Source: a virus. From it: 64,000 nt of DNA. The notes beneath the pieces were generated by a model that saw only the letters and a list, made by a program, of their open reading frames with translations, made no database searches and was not told where the DNA came from. The translations under genes and the position numbers were made by a program. Below are positions 40,149 to 47,794 of this stretch, piece by piece. Position 1 is the first letter of the stretch, and every line of letters begins with the position of its first letter. The DNA is taken from positions 42,834 through 106,833 of the IMG/VR virus record IMGVR_UViG_3300034103_001027; one strand, written 5' to 3'.

Positions 40149-40523
40149 CTAATCGAACCAAAAGTAAAGCCTAATTGCAGACACAATGAACTCATCTGCT
40201 TGATTGGCGAACCTACTGAAGTCAGCCAGAGTTTCTTTACTGTACTCCCCGACATACTCCAGTCCCTCGATAGTCACCCTGTAGTCGTCTCTTAGGTGAC
40301 TGATGGCGTAGCCATGGGCCGTAAACACTGGGTTGCTCTCCATAAATTTAAGCATCTCCGAGGCAGTTGGCGCACTGTTCTGGTGATCCTTTCCTTCAAT
40401 GAACTTCTCATCGAACAACTTCTTCAATGTCTCTAGGGTCATACCCCTGAAACTCTCGCAGTCGCCGACCTCATCTCGGCCAAAGATAATCTGATTCCGT
40501 CGCTTGTAATCTTTATTTAACAT
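40149..40523 (-). CDS. Unknown protein (124 aa)
   Basis: Start at ATG 40523 (MLNKDYKRRN) with AAGGAG upstream. Contains MTLETLKKLFDEKFIEGKDH and a beta segment (AISHLRDDYRVTIEGLEYVG). May be a winged-helix type protein; no family recognised. Confidence 0.6.
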   Translation of the reverse strand: MLNKDYKRRNQIIFGRDEVGDCESFRGMTLETLKKLFDEKFIEGKDHQNSAPTASEMLKFMESNPVFTAHGYAISHLRDDYRVTIEGLEYVGEYSKETLADFSRFANQADEFIVSAIRLYFWFD

Positions 40524-40534
40524 CAGTATTCTCC

Positions 40535-40606
40535 TTAAATATCTAATCCACCACGCTGAAATAAAACCACCTTCTTGGGATGCTCGATCTCGTGCGAGCT
40601 TTTCAT
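40535..40606 (-). CDS. Possible 23-aa microprotein
   Basis: ATG at 40606 overlaps the upstream TGA (ATGA) and the frame ends at TAA 40535, just before the ribosome site of the next gene. Reads MKSSHEIEHPKKVVLFQRGG then LDI. The tight packing supports it, length does not. Confidence 0.4.
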   Translation of the reverse strand: MKSSHEIEHPKKVVLFQRGGLDI

Positions 40607-40920
40607 TCTTCTGCCCCTGCACTTTCAATGAACTTCTCCCTTGTCAACACCTGAATCACTACAGACATATCCGAAGCCAGCCCCCTGGGTGATATCGGGC
40701 CAGTTGGCACCTCCTTCAGAGTGCAGTTCGGCCCGTATGGTAGGATGGTCAGTTGACCAGCCCAGCTTGACCCAAAATCATGTGCTTCCAGTAGAACCCA
40801 GCCATCAGGCCGGTACTCATTCAGTTGCACCCCAAGACGCCGTGACAACTCTGGCGGCTCAATGTCTTGCTTGCCGCAGTATGTTGCGATAAACGTCGAA
40901 CGGTCCACGTATTCCATCAT
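40603..40920 (-). CDS. Unknown protein (105 aa)
   Basis: Beta-rich (GWVLLEAHDFGSSWAGQLTI) with a helical start (ATYCGKQDIEPPELSRRLGV). Overlaps neighbours by 4 bases. Function unknown. Confidence 0.6.
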   Translation of the reverse strand: MMEYVDRSTFIATYCGKQDIEPPELSRRLGVQLNEYRPDGWVLLEAHDFGSSWAGQLTILPYGPNCTLKEVPTGPISPRGLASDMSVVIQVLTREKFIESAGAEE

Positions 40921-41198
40921 TCTTCTCCTGTTTCTTGTGGTACATTCGCCTTACATGGCAAGTTGTTGATACAAAAATCATACGCATCAGAAAATCTGTC
41001 GTCGCTTCGCACCATGGAATCAATCTTATTGACCCACAGAACAGTGACCGGATGTTCCCTCAGCGCATCGCCATAGACACCATGGCCCTTTAGGTCCGAT
41101 AGCGCCCTGGAGAATCCATTAGCTACCGCCATAAGATTGCAGGCGTCTTGGACCGATAGGGCGTCATCGCATAGTTCAGGTATTGGTTTCATTGACAT
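40917..41198 (-). CDS. Unknown protein (93 aa)
   Basis: Helical (QDACNLMAVANGFSRALSDL) with a Trp-containing loop. AAAGGA precedes the ATG at 41198; a second ATG six bases on is possible. Function unknown. Confidence 0.6.
   Translation of the reverse strand: MSMKPIPELCDDALSVQDACNLMAVANGFSRALSDLKGHGVYGDALREHPVTVLWVNKIDSMVRSDDRFSDAYDFCINNLPCKANVPQETGEE
40952..40965 (-). repeat. GACTTGCCATATA-family motif
   Basis: Variant AACTTGCCATGTAA on the minus strand near the 3' end of the 40917-41198 gene, 30-45 bases before the start at 40920. Confidence 0.45.
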
Positions 41199-41490
41199 GA
41201 GTCCTTTCTAAAGTTGACTTCATTTCGAGGATACAGAACATGTATTCATCATGGGCAACTGGCCGCCAGTTCTCCACGAGATCCTTCAAGACCATTGGCC
41301 CTGTGCAGAATCTCCCTTCATGGAAGTAGATGATTTTCTTTGTTTTCTCGTGGACATACGAAGGACAGAATCCCCAGTATTTCCAGCACCCAGTAATTGT
41401 GTAGCCATACCTCGCCATGTCTGGGATCTTGCGGAACCCGTCAATAGCATCCGCCTTGTAGTACCTGCGACGGTCAGCCATCACATCCAT
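41176..41490 (-). CDS. Unknown protein (104 aa)
   Basis: Basic, aromatic-rich (CWKYWGFCPSYVHEKTKKII). Overlaps the upstream gene by ten bases. Function unknown. Confidence 0.55.
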   Translation of the reverse strand: MDVMADRRRYYKADAIDGFRKIPDMARYGYTITGCWKYWGFCPSYVHEKTKKIIYFHEGRFCTGPMVLKDLVENWRPVAHDEYMFCILEMKSTLERTHVNETNT

Positions 41491-41777
41491 CCTTTCTCTT
41501 TGAGGTGCTGCTTAATATCCCTATAGGTGCAGTTGCTTAGTCCTGGCCAGAAGACGCTAAACATAGTTCCGTACTCAAGCTCTGCCTTGCACGCACCTCC
41601 TCGCCACCACCCGCAGTAGCCGCAACTACTGAACTTAATTCCTGCATACCGTGCGTACTGCACCATAATGCAGCCGCACGTATCGCCTGCCAAATTCTCA
41701 CCGAATCTAACCTGTCGGTCGTCCGGCTGCTGCTGAATAAACTCGATCATGTCTTCCCTGGTTACTACTTTCATCAC
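41481..41777 (-). CDS. Unknown Cys-rich protein (98 aa)
   Basis: Six cysteines (GDTCGCIMVQY, FSSCGCGW-type cluster, GGACKAELE) suggest metal binding. Starts MMKVVTREDMIEFIQQQPDD. Function unknown. Confidence 0.55.
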   Translation of the reverse strand: MMKVVTREDMIEFIQQQPDDRQVRFGENLAGDTCGCIMVQYARYAGIKFSSCGYCGWWRGGACKAELEYGTMFSVFWPGLSNCTYRDIKQHLKEKGWM

Positions 41778-42220
41778 TGCTCTCCCTTCGTCTCTTTAGA
41801 GACGGCATTAGCTTTCTCTTGAACGTACGACATGGCGTCACACCGAATCGTCGGAACCCCACGAATGATTGCCATTGCTCCTCCACCGAACTCATCAGTT
41901 CGCATTTTGCTACATGTGTATGCCCACGAGCAGAAGAATGGGTCATCGATCTCAAGCTCCTCAATTAACTGTCGAGCAATCGCGTCGACTGTAATCGGAC
42001 AGAACGACTCGTCTCCGATGAACAGCACTCCATCACCCTTGATCTCAATCTCCACTCCATACTCAAGATAAGACTCGTATTCGTCCTCACTTTCTCCGTA
42101 TTCTAGACATACAGATTTAGCCGCCTCGATCTTCGCTCTCTCAATGATCTCCTGAACGCGAGGCATCTTGTCTTTTGGTATCTCCATGAATGAACTGCTT
42201 TGTGAATAGTTATTGGCCAT
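41774..42220 (-). CDS. Unknown acidic protein (148 aa)
   Basis: I chose ATG 42220 (MANNYSQSSSFM), since a frame from 42304 would start inside the neighbour. Acidic middle (CLEYGESEDEYESYLEYGVE), then ITVDAIARQLIEELEIDDPF. The last codons encode NAVSKETKGEQ and hold an in-frame copy of the CCGTCTC palindrome. Confidence 0.6.
   Translation of the reverse strand: MANNYSQSSSFMEIPKDKMPRVQEIIERAKIEAAKSVCLEYGESEDEYESYLEYGVEIEIKGDGVLFIGDESFCPITVDAIARQLIEELEIDDPFFCSWAYTCSKMRTDEFGGGAMAIIRGVPTIRCDAMSYVQEKANAVSKETKGEQ
41789..41805 (-). repeat. CCGTCT-N6-AGACGG palindrome, inside a gene end
   Basis: Reads CCGTCTCTAAAGAGACG on the minus strand within the last codons of the 41774-42220 gene, followed by AAGGGAGAG, which serves as the ribosome site for the next gene. 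Confidence 0.75.
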
Positions 42221-42258
42221 TTCATCTCTCCGTTTGTAAGGGTTAATTCCGCCACGAA

Positions 42259-42276
42259 CCATCTCTAAAAAGACGG
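42259..42276 (-). repeat. CCGTCT-N6-AGACGG palindrome next to a GACTTGCCATATA motif
   Basis: Reads CCGTCTTTTTAGAGATGG on the minus strand, in the gap between two genes and directly after the motif at 42275-42290. Confidence 0.7.
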
Positions 42277-42290
42277 TTATATGGCAAGTC
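42275..42290 (-). repeat. GACTTGCCATATA-family motif, upstream of 42220 gene
   Basis: Reads GACTTGCCATATAACC on the minus strand, overlapping the end of the 42289 gene and about 55-70 bases before ATG 42220. Confidence 0.6.
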
Positions 42291-42966
42291 ACCAGCGTGC
42301 CCACTCAGGCAACGCTTCGTAAGTTTCCTGCGCCAACTCTTCATATCGCATCGCCCATGGAATGTCGCCGCCAGTCCTCTTGGTTCTCGCCTCAAGGGAC
42401 AGCGAAGCGTATTGGCGTAGTTGTTTAACTGCATCCATGGCTTCCTTTCCTTTGCCAGGGAACATGACCCTAGCTTCAGTCATGGGCCGATCCCACATAG
42501 ACCGATAGAACCCACGCAAGTCCTCCTCGTCCATCCCGTCCAAGTTCGGGCTGCCAACCCAATTCCTGGACTTCTTCCTCGGTGTCGCCTTAAGTTCCTT
42601 AAGGTTCTCCAGTGCCCACTTTCGCATCGCAACAGCTTCGCTTCCTGCGCTATTGTGTCCGCCCCCATTATTCCAGGCGTCGTATAGTTCATCAGGAAGT
42701 TCCAAGCCGAACCGGCAGTAAACGTCATCCGGCACTGTCTCTGGTAATCCATCTGATCCATACGACCCAGATAGCGTCGTTTGGTAGTCACCCAGCTTCG
42801 CGCTGCCCATCATGAAGTGCCCGAATTGCGACATCTTCACGAAGCGAACTACACCCTTGAGCTTTCTGTACTTTTCGCTCTCGCCTTGCATGAGAATCAA
42901 GAATTCTCCGTGAGCGAACTGCTCTCCGCTGCTAGTATATCCTCGCTTTGTTGTTGTTACGAACAT
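42289..42966 (-). CDS. Unknown protein (225 aa)
   Basis: Beta-rich N-terminal part with SGEQFAHGEFLILMQGESE and LKGVVRFVKMSQFGHFMMGS, helical C-terminal part (MDAVKQLRQYASLSLEARTK). Looks like a conserved phage protein but I do not recognise the family. Starts one base from the upstream stop (overlap). Confidence 0.6.
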   Translation of the reverse strand: MFVTTTKRGYTSSGEQFAHGEFLILMQGESEKYRKLKGVVRFVKMSQFGHFMMGSAKLGDYQTTLSGSYGSDGLPETVPDDVYCRFGLELPDELYDAWNNGGGHNSAGSEAVAMRKWALENLKELKATPRKKSRNWVGSPNLDGMDEEDLRGFYRSMWDRPMTEARVMFPGKGKEAMDAVKQLRQYASLSLEARTKRTGGDIPWAMRYEELAQETYEALPEWARW

Positions 42967-43196
42967 TAGTTGCCCCTCCAGTCGAGGTCTTGTGTTATGC
43001 AGATAGAACGGCGTCGCGTTAAGGCGAAACCAGCGGTCAGGCAGTCGTTCACATCAGCGGAAGTGTACTCGTTCCAGGTGGTAATGTATTCTTCGCACAG
43101 TTCCAGGAACTTCTTTTCTGCGGACTCATAGTCGTCGAATAAGTAAGCCTCTTCTAGTAAATTGCGGTCGATGATAACTACTAGTGTCTTATTCAT
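42966..43196 (-). CDS. Unknown small protein (76 aa)
   Basis: Starts KTLVVIIDRNLLEEAYLFDD, acidic helix, then a C-terminal beta pair. Function unknown. Confidence 0.6.
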   Translation of the reverse strand: MNKTLVVIIDRNLLEEAYLFDDYESAEKKFLELCEEYITTWNEYTSADVNDCLTAGFALTRRRSICITQDLDWRGN

Positions 43197-43210
43197 GATT
43201 AACCTTTCTG

Positions 43211-43228
43211 CCGTCTCGAAAAAGACGG
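43211..43228 (-). repeat. CCGTCT-N6-AGACGG palindrome
   Basis: Reads CCGTCTTTTTCGAGACGG on the minus strand, 15 bases before AAAGG of the 42966 gene. Confidence 0.75.
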
Positions 43229-43242
43229 CCCGTGATGATAGT

Positions 43243-43650
43243 CTATACTTCCCCTACGATCTCAAGATCAGGGAAGCTTGGGATCTCTAGGGACCGAATA
43301 AATTCCTCAATTGTCGTACTTGGATCGCGTGCTTCAAGTTGATCCAATGGGATCAAGATACGACCTGATTGAGTGGCGTTGAACATTGCAATACCATTTG
43401 GCGTGTAGTATTCAACGTGCCCATCAAGCTCGTACCTGGTGTCCCGTTGAATCAAGATGGAGGCTCCAATTTCAATACAATACGCAACAGTGTCGTTGAA
43501 ATCACTTTGAGTGCATTCGTAGAAGTACCCGAAACCATCATCACCTAAGTCGCCTTCAAGGCACGGCGACAGCAAGCACTCGATCTTCTCTAATTGCTCC
43601 TGCGTTACCTTGCCGCCAATGTAAACCGATCCACTAAACCTGTCAGCCAT
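43243..43650 (-). CDS. Unknown protein (135 aa)
   Basis: Start at ATG 43650 (MADRFSGSVYIG), two bases from the upstream stop. Contains KVTQEQLEKIECLLSPCLEG and an acidic, beta-rich middle (GDLGDDGFGYFYECTQSDFN). Function unknown. Confidence 0.6.
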   Translation of the reverse strand: MADRFSGSVYIGGKVTQEQLEKIECLLSPCLEGDLGDDGFGYFYECTQSDFNDTVAYCIEIGASILIQRDTRYELDGHVEYYTPNGIAMFNATQSGRILIPLDQLEARDPSTTIEEFIRSLEIPSFPDLEIVGEV

Positions 43651-43651
43651 G

Positions 43652-43837
43652 TTACACCTCCTCCCTGTCGTATGTATCACAAACCCCAAAAGCTTCTGCC
43701 GCATCGTCTGGATTCTGCTTAAGGTACCTAACCCTCTGCTGTAATGCGTCAATTAGCACGCCAACCGGAACATCCCTCGGTTCTTCGCAGTCGTGATTGA
43801 CTGTAAACGCCACGTCAAACATGGTGTTGTATCTCAT
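43652..43837 (-). CDS. Unknown small protein (61 aa)
   Basis: Start at ATG 43837 (MRYNTMFDVAFTVNHDCEEP). Contains PVGVLIDALQQRVRYLKQNP and an acidic end. Function unknown. Confidence 0.6.
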   Translation of the reverse strand: MRYNTMFDVAFTVNHDCEEPRDVPVGVLIDALQQRVRYLKQNPDDAAEAFGVCDTYDREEV

Positions 43838-43847
43838 CGCTCTCTCC

Positions 43848-44816
43848 TTAGTACTTGGATTTCTCTTGCCAAACAAACTTAACGCCTTCCGGTAGGTCGG
43901 CTGTCTGAAACTCTGCCACAATTGGAGCCATTGCATCGAACTGCTCCTTCGTTATCCTCCTATCGGTGCTAGTCCAATTGACCGTCACCTCATTAGTGTG
44001 GTTGTAGTAAATGTAGTTGATGCCGCTTCCGAACTTGTCAAGCATGAACAACTCAATATCACGGTCGATACGAAGCTTCTTGGACTTGTTATCAAAGTCG
44101 CAGAGAATCTCAAGCCGCTTCTGCGCCTTAAAGCGAGCTTTCTTTTCGGCGTCTCTTGCGGCGATAGATTCAGGTGAGTAGTACCCAGTTCTCCTTCTCT
44201 CAGCCACCAATTCCCTCATCTCTTTCGAGACGGGCTTGTAGTGCTTTCTTGTGGCTTTAGACTCGAACTTCTTGCCGGTCCACGCCTCAAGCTGGGCAAT
44301 AGCGGCATCTGCCTCTTGCTTCCATCTCTCGACAATACCCGTGTCCTCGAGGAGTATTTGAATCTCCTCATCGGATCGGCACTCAATGAATGCAGGAAGC
44401 TCAGCATCGGTCAGCCTGAGCGACTCCTTGAAGATGCGCAGGCACTCCTCCTTGCTCTTTGCCCAGCTTCCACTGCCACCGTGATACTCGACCCAGGGGG
44501 CACCGAGATACCCGGCCAGCCAGTACCACGCATTGCCTCCATGCATTGGGACGCCTTCCCAATCACACAGGTGAAGGTCAACGAACGGCTTGAGTTCTGG
44601 CCTGACCGAGAGTATCTCCTCGTGGCAACAGCCGCCACCAGCATCGACCCATCGACCTCGACCGTCCTTCTCTTTGATGTTTGCTGTTACAGAGAAGTCC
44701 TCATGGCCATTCTTACAGTCATCGTCCAGGGTTATTCGAATGTCGAACAACCGGCCACCCTTCCTCGCCACGATACTGTGCCGCAGGGTGTTAGTCGTTT
44801 CAGTTGTTTCAGTCAT
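43848..44816 (-). CDS. Conserved plasmid/phage protein of unknown function (322 aa)
   Basis: N-terminal part TLRHSIVARKGGRLFDIRIT, LDDDCKNGHEDFSVTANI, AGGGCCHEEILSVRPELKPF and DLHLCDWEGVPMHGGNAWYW is a set of motifs I recall from a conserved unknown family on plasmids and phages. The rest is helical and Lys/Arg-rich. GGAGAG lies before the ATG and the palindrome directly before that. Confidence 0.65.
   Translation of the reverse strand: MTETTETTNTLRHSIVARKGGRLFDIRITLDDDCKNGHEDFSVTANIKEKDGRGRWVDAGGGCCHEEILSVRPELKPFVDLHLCDWEGVPMHGGNAWYWLAGYLGAPWVEYHGGSGSWAKSKEECLRIFKESLRLTDAELPAFIECRSDEEIQILLEDTGIVERWKQEADAAIAQLEAWTGKKFESKATRKHYKPVSKEMRELVAERRRTGYYSPESIAARDAEKKARFKAQKRLEILCDFDNKSKKLRIDRDIELFMLDKFGSGINYIYYNHTNEVTVNWTSTDRRITKEQFDAMAPIVAEFQTADLPEGVKFVWQEKSKY
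44218..44233 (-). repeat. CCGTCTC-type palindrome inside a gene (degenerate)
   Basis: Reads CCGTCTCGAAAGAGAT on the minus strand within the 43848-44816 gene (PVSKEM). It may be chance or a moved copy. Confidence 0.4.
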
Positions 44817-44829
44817 TTCATCTCTCCTT

Positions 44830-44846
44830 CGTCTCTTTAGAGACGG
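44830..44846 (-). repeat. CCGTCT-N6-AGACGG palindrome
   Basis: Reads CCGTCTCTAAAGAGACG on the minus strand, between the TAA of the 53-aa gene and AAGGAGAGATGAA-ATG of the 322-aa gene. Confidence 0.8.
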
Positions 44847-45008
44847 TTAGTGCGTCGTGACATTGCATTCGTACTTGCCTATCAAGTGCGATAATGCTTG
44901 GTTGGCATTGGGCCAGCTACACCAGCCCATGCCGTTCTTGTAAACAGAGCCGGACATGAAGATGTGATACACATCTGGTCCGACTCGAACTGTATAGATC
45001 AAGGTCAT
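44847..45008 (-). CDS. Unknown small protein (53 aa)
   Basis: ATG at 45008 with AAAGGGG upstream; TAA at 44847 abuts the palindrome. Reads MTLIYTVRVGPDVYHIFMSG, then VYKNGMGWCSWPNANQALSH and a short tail. Flanked by palindromes on both sides. Confidence 0.6.
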   Translation of the reverse strand: MTLIYTVRVGPDVYHIFMSGSVYKNGMGWCSWPNANQALSHLIGKYECNVTTH

Positions 45009-45022
45009 GCCATTGCCCCTTT

Positions 45023-45039
45023 CGTCTCTTTAGAGACGG
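45023..45039 (-). repeat. CCGTCT-N6-AGACGG palindrome
   Basis: Reads CCGTCTCTAAAGAGACG on the minus strand, touching the stop codon of the 45040 gene and followed by AAAGGGG for the 53-aa gene. Confidence 0.8.
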
Positions 45040-45318
45040 TTAGTACATTTGGTCAGCCAATTGACATCGCAGTTCCTGAGCCAGGTCCAGGCAGTTTGAG
45101 CTTCTGTACACGCCGACATTCGCCCAGTACTGATGCAAGTACGCACCGCCACTAAAAGAGTTATCGCCGGTCTGGTAATCCCAAGAGCCGTCCTTGTCAG
45201 CTCCAACGGTTAGCTGTATCCCTGGTTTGTCGTCACCCTCGAAGGCAAGATAGTCATCCTCGATGTACTTCTTGATATGGCGACACAGCTCGTAGAGTTC
45301 TTTGATTGTTGGTTTCAT
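45040..45318 (-). CDS. Unknown protein (92 aa)
   Basis: ATG at 45318 (MKPTIKELYELC) overlaps the upstream TGA. Acidic, with KPGIQLTVGADKDGSWDYQT and a helical end. Function unknown. Confidence 0.6.
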   Translation of the reverse strand: MKPTIKELYELCRHIKKYIEDDYLAFEGDDKPGIQLTVGADKDGSWDYQTGDNSFSGGAYLHQYWANVGVYRSSNCLDLAQELRCQLADQMY

Positions 45319-45476
45319 TTGCTTTTCCTTAGTGAGTAGACTGATTCTCCAGGTGGCCAGATGCATGGCACGAGATACAGCGTGACGCCGCACTTCGGGC
45401 ACGTAATAGTCTCTGGTTCGGGCCAGCCAGGGACATTGATCATTTCTTTGCAGGCACCGCATGATTGACTAGTCAT
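45315..45476 (-). CDS. Small zinc-ribbon protein (53 aa)
   Basis: ATG at 45476 overlaps the stop of the 45469 gene and its TGA overlaps the next ATG. Two Cys pairs (CGACKEMINV and TCPKCGVTLYL) make a clear zinc ribbon. Function unknown. Confidence 0.7.
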   Translation of the reverse strand: MTSQSCGACKEMINVPGWPEPETITCPKCGVTLYLVPCIWPPGESVYSLRKSK

Positions 45477-45723
45477 GCGACGCCTCTGTCTCTCTTGCGA
45501 CGGTACGCTTACGCCTTATCCGGGTCACTAGGAACGTACATTCCCAGCTCTCCTCGTCACCGCTAATAAGCGCCGCTTCCCACATACAAGGGCGACACCA
45601 TAGCCTCGTTCGTTCGTCAGCCTCCCTGATAGCGGCCTGGCACATATTCTCAAGCCAACCCTCGCTACGGTCGTACAGGTCAGACGGAAGCTTCACTTTG
45701 TATTTATCCTTAACAGTGCTCAT
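45469..45723 (-). CDS. Unknown protein (84 aa)
   Basis: ATG 45723 overlaps the upstream TGA (ATGA). Reads MSTVKDKYKVKLPSDLYDRS; contains RLWCRPCMWEAALISGDEES. Function unknown. Confidence 0.6.
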   Translation of the reverse strand: MSTVKDKYKVKLPSDLYDRSEGWLENMCQAAIREADERTRLWCRPCMWEAALISGDEESWECTFLVTRIRRKRTVARETEASHD

Positions 45724-45956
45724 GCTGTTCTCCATGAAGTTGTTGGCGCTTCTTCGATGGCGTAACGTGTGCCATCGTCAATCAGAACTAGAGCCTCTCC
45801 AGGGAAGAGATCAGGCTTGCCGATGCAGATTGAGCCATCGGCGATCTTGGAATTTACAAGGGACATAATGTCCCCGAGGGTCGCGTCGTCCTCGTAGTCG
45901 CTGTAGTACACACAGGCTTTCGAGAAGGACACGAAGTGATTAGTGCCGTTGGTCAT
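45720..45956 (-). CDS. Unknown protein (78 aa)
   Basis: ATG 45956 with GAGGAG 7 bases upstream. Acidic, beta-rich (GSICIGKPDLFPGEALVLID). A GACTTGCCATATA motif lies 20 bases upstream inside the lipoprotein gene. Confidence 0.6.
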   Translation of the reverse strand: MTNGTNHFVSFSKACVYYSDYEDDATLGDIMSLVNSKIADGSICIGKPDLFPGEALVLIDDGTRYAIEEAPTTSWRTA

Positions 45957-46113
45957 CAATCATCTCCTCATTAAGGGTTATATGGCAAGTCCTATCCGGA
46001 ATAATAGCGACAGAGACTTGAGGTCTGTCGCCATTCATGTTGATACCTACGACCCATCGGTGTGACTGGCACCCCGAGAGGAGGAGGGTAAGTAGCAGTA
46101 ATCCTTTACGCAT
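45940..46113 (-). CDS. Small lipoprotein (57 aa)
   Basis: Start at ATG 46113 (MRKGLLLLTLLLSGCQSHRW) with AAAGGA upstream: a basic start, hydrophobic stretch and lipobox LLSGC. The mature part is short. It could be an Rz1-like outer spanin or a superinfection-exclusion lipoprotein; nothing in the sequence decides. Confidence 0.7.
   Translation of the reverse strand: MRKGLLLLTLLLSGCQSHRWVVGINMNGDRPQVSVAIIPDRTCHITLNEEMIDDQRH
45976..45991 (-). repeat. GACTTGCCATATA-family motif, 20 bases before a start codon
   Basis: Reads GACTTGCCATATAACC on the minus strand, inside the end of the lipoprotein gene, 20 bases before ATG 45956. Confidence 0.6.
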
Positions 46114-46124
46114 GATAATCCTTT

Positions 46125-46454
46125 CTATTTGATCCATGAAAACTCATAGGGCCATTGCGACGGACTGCATGAATCGTGAATGCGTTGGTACGACCGAATA
46201 AGATCCCTATGACTCTCTGGCAGGCCATATATGGTAACCAGTCGATCCCAGGTGTGATTCTCGAAATCCACGTTGTACTCATCGTCTCCGATGAGGCATC
46301 CCGCCGCACACTTGAGGGTCTTACCGTCTCCTTCGAGATGATAGCGACATATAGCACCGGCTACACATCGCTCGCCCTGAGCGAGAAGATGCGCCTCGAT
46401 CTGTGCCTTAACCTCTTCCCGTGTTGCAAGGTGCAATGTCTTTAGCGTGATCAT
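46125..46454 (-). CDS. Unknown protein (109 aa)
   Basis: Helical start (LHLATREEVKAQIEAHLLAQ), then several Cys (GERCVAGAICRYH, LKCAAGCLIG), and DFENHTWDRLV. Function unknown. Confidence 0.6.
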   Translation of the reverse strand: MITLKTLHLATREEVKAQIEAHLLAQGERCVAGAICRYHLEGDGKTLKCAAGCLIGDDEYNVDFENHTWDRLVTIYGLPESHRDLIRSYQRIHDSCSPSQWPYEFSWIK

Positions 46455-46479
46455 GATTAACCTTTCTTGTTGATGATTG

Positions 46480-46497
46480 CCGTCTCTAAAAAGACGG
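46480..46497 (-). repeat. CCGTCT-N6-AGACGG palindrome
   Basis: Reads CCGTCTTTTTAGAGACGG on the minus strand, upstream of the 46125-46454 gene. Confidence 0.8.
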
Positions 46498-46515
46498 CCT
46501 CTTGCTTATACAAAA

Positions 46516-46552
46516 ACTTGCCATACAACGCAAGAGTGTTATATGGCAAGTC
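46516..46552. repeat. Two GACTTGCCATATA motifs facing each other
   Basis: ACTTGCCATACAAC on the plus strand (46516-46529) and ACTTGCCATATAAC on the minus strand (46552-46538), 8 bases apart, make a 14-base inverted repeat with one mismatch. It is the only such pair seen, in the gap between the 46564 and 46454 genes. Confidence 0.75.
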
Positions 46553-46563
46553 GATTCCAAAAA

Positions 46564-47040
46564 TTACAGCAGGAACTCAGTCGTAGTCCCGCATACGATC
46601 CACTTGCCAACCTTGTAGTCCAGCGTGCCGCATGGATGGCGATGCGGGACAAAGACCACAAGGTCTAGGTACTGCAAGGCCAGGAACATCGGGCTATCCT
46701 TGGGCATGTCGACTGGAATTGATTCATGCGCTGGCCGCCAAGCGCCCTTCCACACTAGGCTTCGGTATGTATCAATAATCTCTTGCCTGGACAATCTAGC
46801 CCCGGTCTTTTCAAGGACGACTCTAATCGCCTCTCTAACCCATTTAGCGCGAGACCGACCGGCAGCCGCTCGATCTACTGGCTCTATGACGCAATTTACG
46901 TGCAGGTTTCTTTTGCTGGACCCAGCCCAATACCCGCATCCATCCCTGGACGCAGTGAAAAGCTCTCCATGCAGCCAGAACTTGTCGCCTGGCGCGAGCA
47001 ATCCAAACCGATAAACTGGCTTTATTTTTTTCGTTCTCAT
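46564..47040 (-). CDS. Unknown protein (158 aa)
   Basis: Basic, beta-type start (VYRFGLLAPGDKFWLHGELF) and helical middle (SRAKWVREAIRVVLEKTGAR). Function unknown. Confidence 0.6.
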   Translation of the reverse strand: MRTKKIKPVYRFGLLAPGDKFWLHGELFTASRDGCGYWAGSSKRNLHVNCVIEPVDRAAAGRSRAKWVREAIRVVLEKTGARLSRQEIIDTYRSLVWKGAWRPAHESIPVDMPKDSPMFLALQYLDLVVFVPHRHPCGTLDYKVGKWIVCGTTTEFLL

Positions 47041-47054
47041 GTTTCCCTTTCACT

Positions 47055-47071
47055 CGTCTTTTTAGAGACGG
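47055..47071 (-). repeat. CCGTCT-N6-AGACGG palindrome
   Basis: Reads CCGTCTCTAAAAAGACG on the minus strand, between the 47095 stop and the start of the 47040 gene. Confidence 0.75.
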
Positions 47072-47094
47072 TTGATTGTTGTTGCGCATTTTCC

Positions 47095-47403
47095 CTAAAG
47101 CAAATCCTGGATCTCGTCAGCTAGGCGATACGTGTACTTCAGTTCCTCGTCAGATGCCCACTGCATGATATATGCAGCGGTAACCCCTTTCATACTAATG
47201 CCACCACCGTGGGCCATCAAAAACTCGTCCACAATAGCCCTCATGGCTTCATTGAGATGCACCCACTGTCCGCCCACTGGAAGGTTCAGTGCTTCCGTCT
47301 CCTTGGCGCTAAACAGATCGCAGGAGGCGATGTCGCCCCAGCCGTCTGCATTAGACCAAAACAACATTACGTTGTTTTCCATGCTTCGAATCACATAGAT
47401 CAT
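47095..47403 (-). CDS. Unknown protein (102 aa)
   Basis: Alpha/beta, acidic (MIYVIRSMENNVMLFWSNAD, FMLIKGV-like core, EELKYTYRLADEIQDLL). Function unknown. Confidence 0.6.
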   Translation of the reverse strand: MIYVIRSMENNVMLFWSNADGWGDIASCDLFSAKETEALNLPVGGQWVHLNEAMRAIVDEFLMAHGGGISMKGVTAAYIMQWASDEELKYTYRLADEIQDLL

Positions 47404-47414
47404 GGTTTCCCCTT

Positions 47415-47431
47415 CGTCTCTAAAAAGACGG
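47415..47431 (-). repeat. CCGTCT-N6-AGACGG palindrome
   Basis: Reads CCGTCTTTTTAGAGACG on the minus strand, followed by AAGGGGAAACC-ATG of the 47403 gene. Confidence 0.8.
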
Positions 47432-47459
47432 TTAAGTGTTATTACGGATTGTCTCTAGG

Positions 47460-47762
47460 TTAAGACATGGATTTCGAGCGATTGTGGACAGAGCTGCCGT
47501 CCGGGTAGATATTGAGCCCAACGTAAAACGCCGGGAGCACTCGCCGATCCTCTCCTGCGGCCTCTGCGGCCAATCCCCTGGCAATGTCATCCAGGATACT
47601 GTACTGGCAGCCATCTTTGCAGATATTGGCGACAGTGACATTCCTTGGGTCAAAGCCTTCAGCCCGCAGCAGACCAACGACACTTCGCACGGGGGTTCTA
47701 CTTAGCACCTCAGGCAGGCGGTACACGAAGCTCGTGCTGTTGACTGTAATCTCAACTCTCAT
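47460..47762 (-). CDS. Unknown protein (100 aa)
   Basis: Beta start (MRVEITVNSTSFVYRLPEVL), helical middle, GLNIYPDGSSVHNRSKS end. Function unknown. Confidence 0.6.
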   Translation of the reverse strand: MRVEITVNSTSFVYRLPEVLSRTPVRSVVGLLRAEGFDPRNVTVANICKDGCQYSILDDIARGLAAEAAGEDRRVLPAFYVGLNIYPDGSSVHNRSKSMS

Positions 47763-47774
47763 TTACTTCCCCTT

Positions 47775-47790
47775 CGTCTCTAAAAAGATG
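47775..47790 (-). repeat. CCGTCT-type palindrome (degenerate)
   Basis: Reads CATCTTTTTAGAGACG on the minus strand, followed by AAGGGGAAGT before the 47762 start. Confidence 0.6.
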
Positions 47791-47794
47791 ACTC

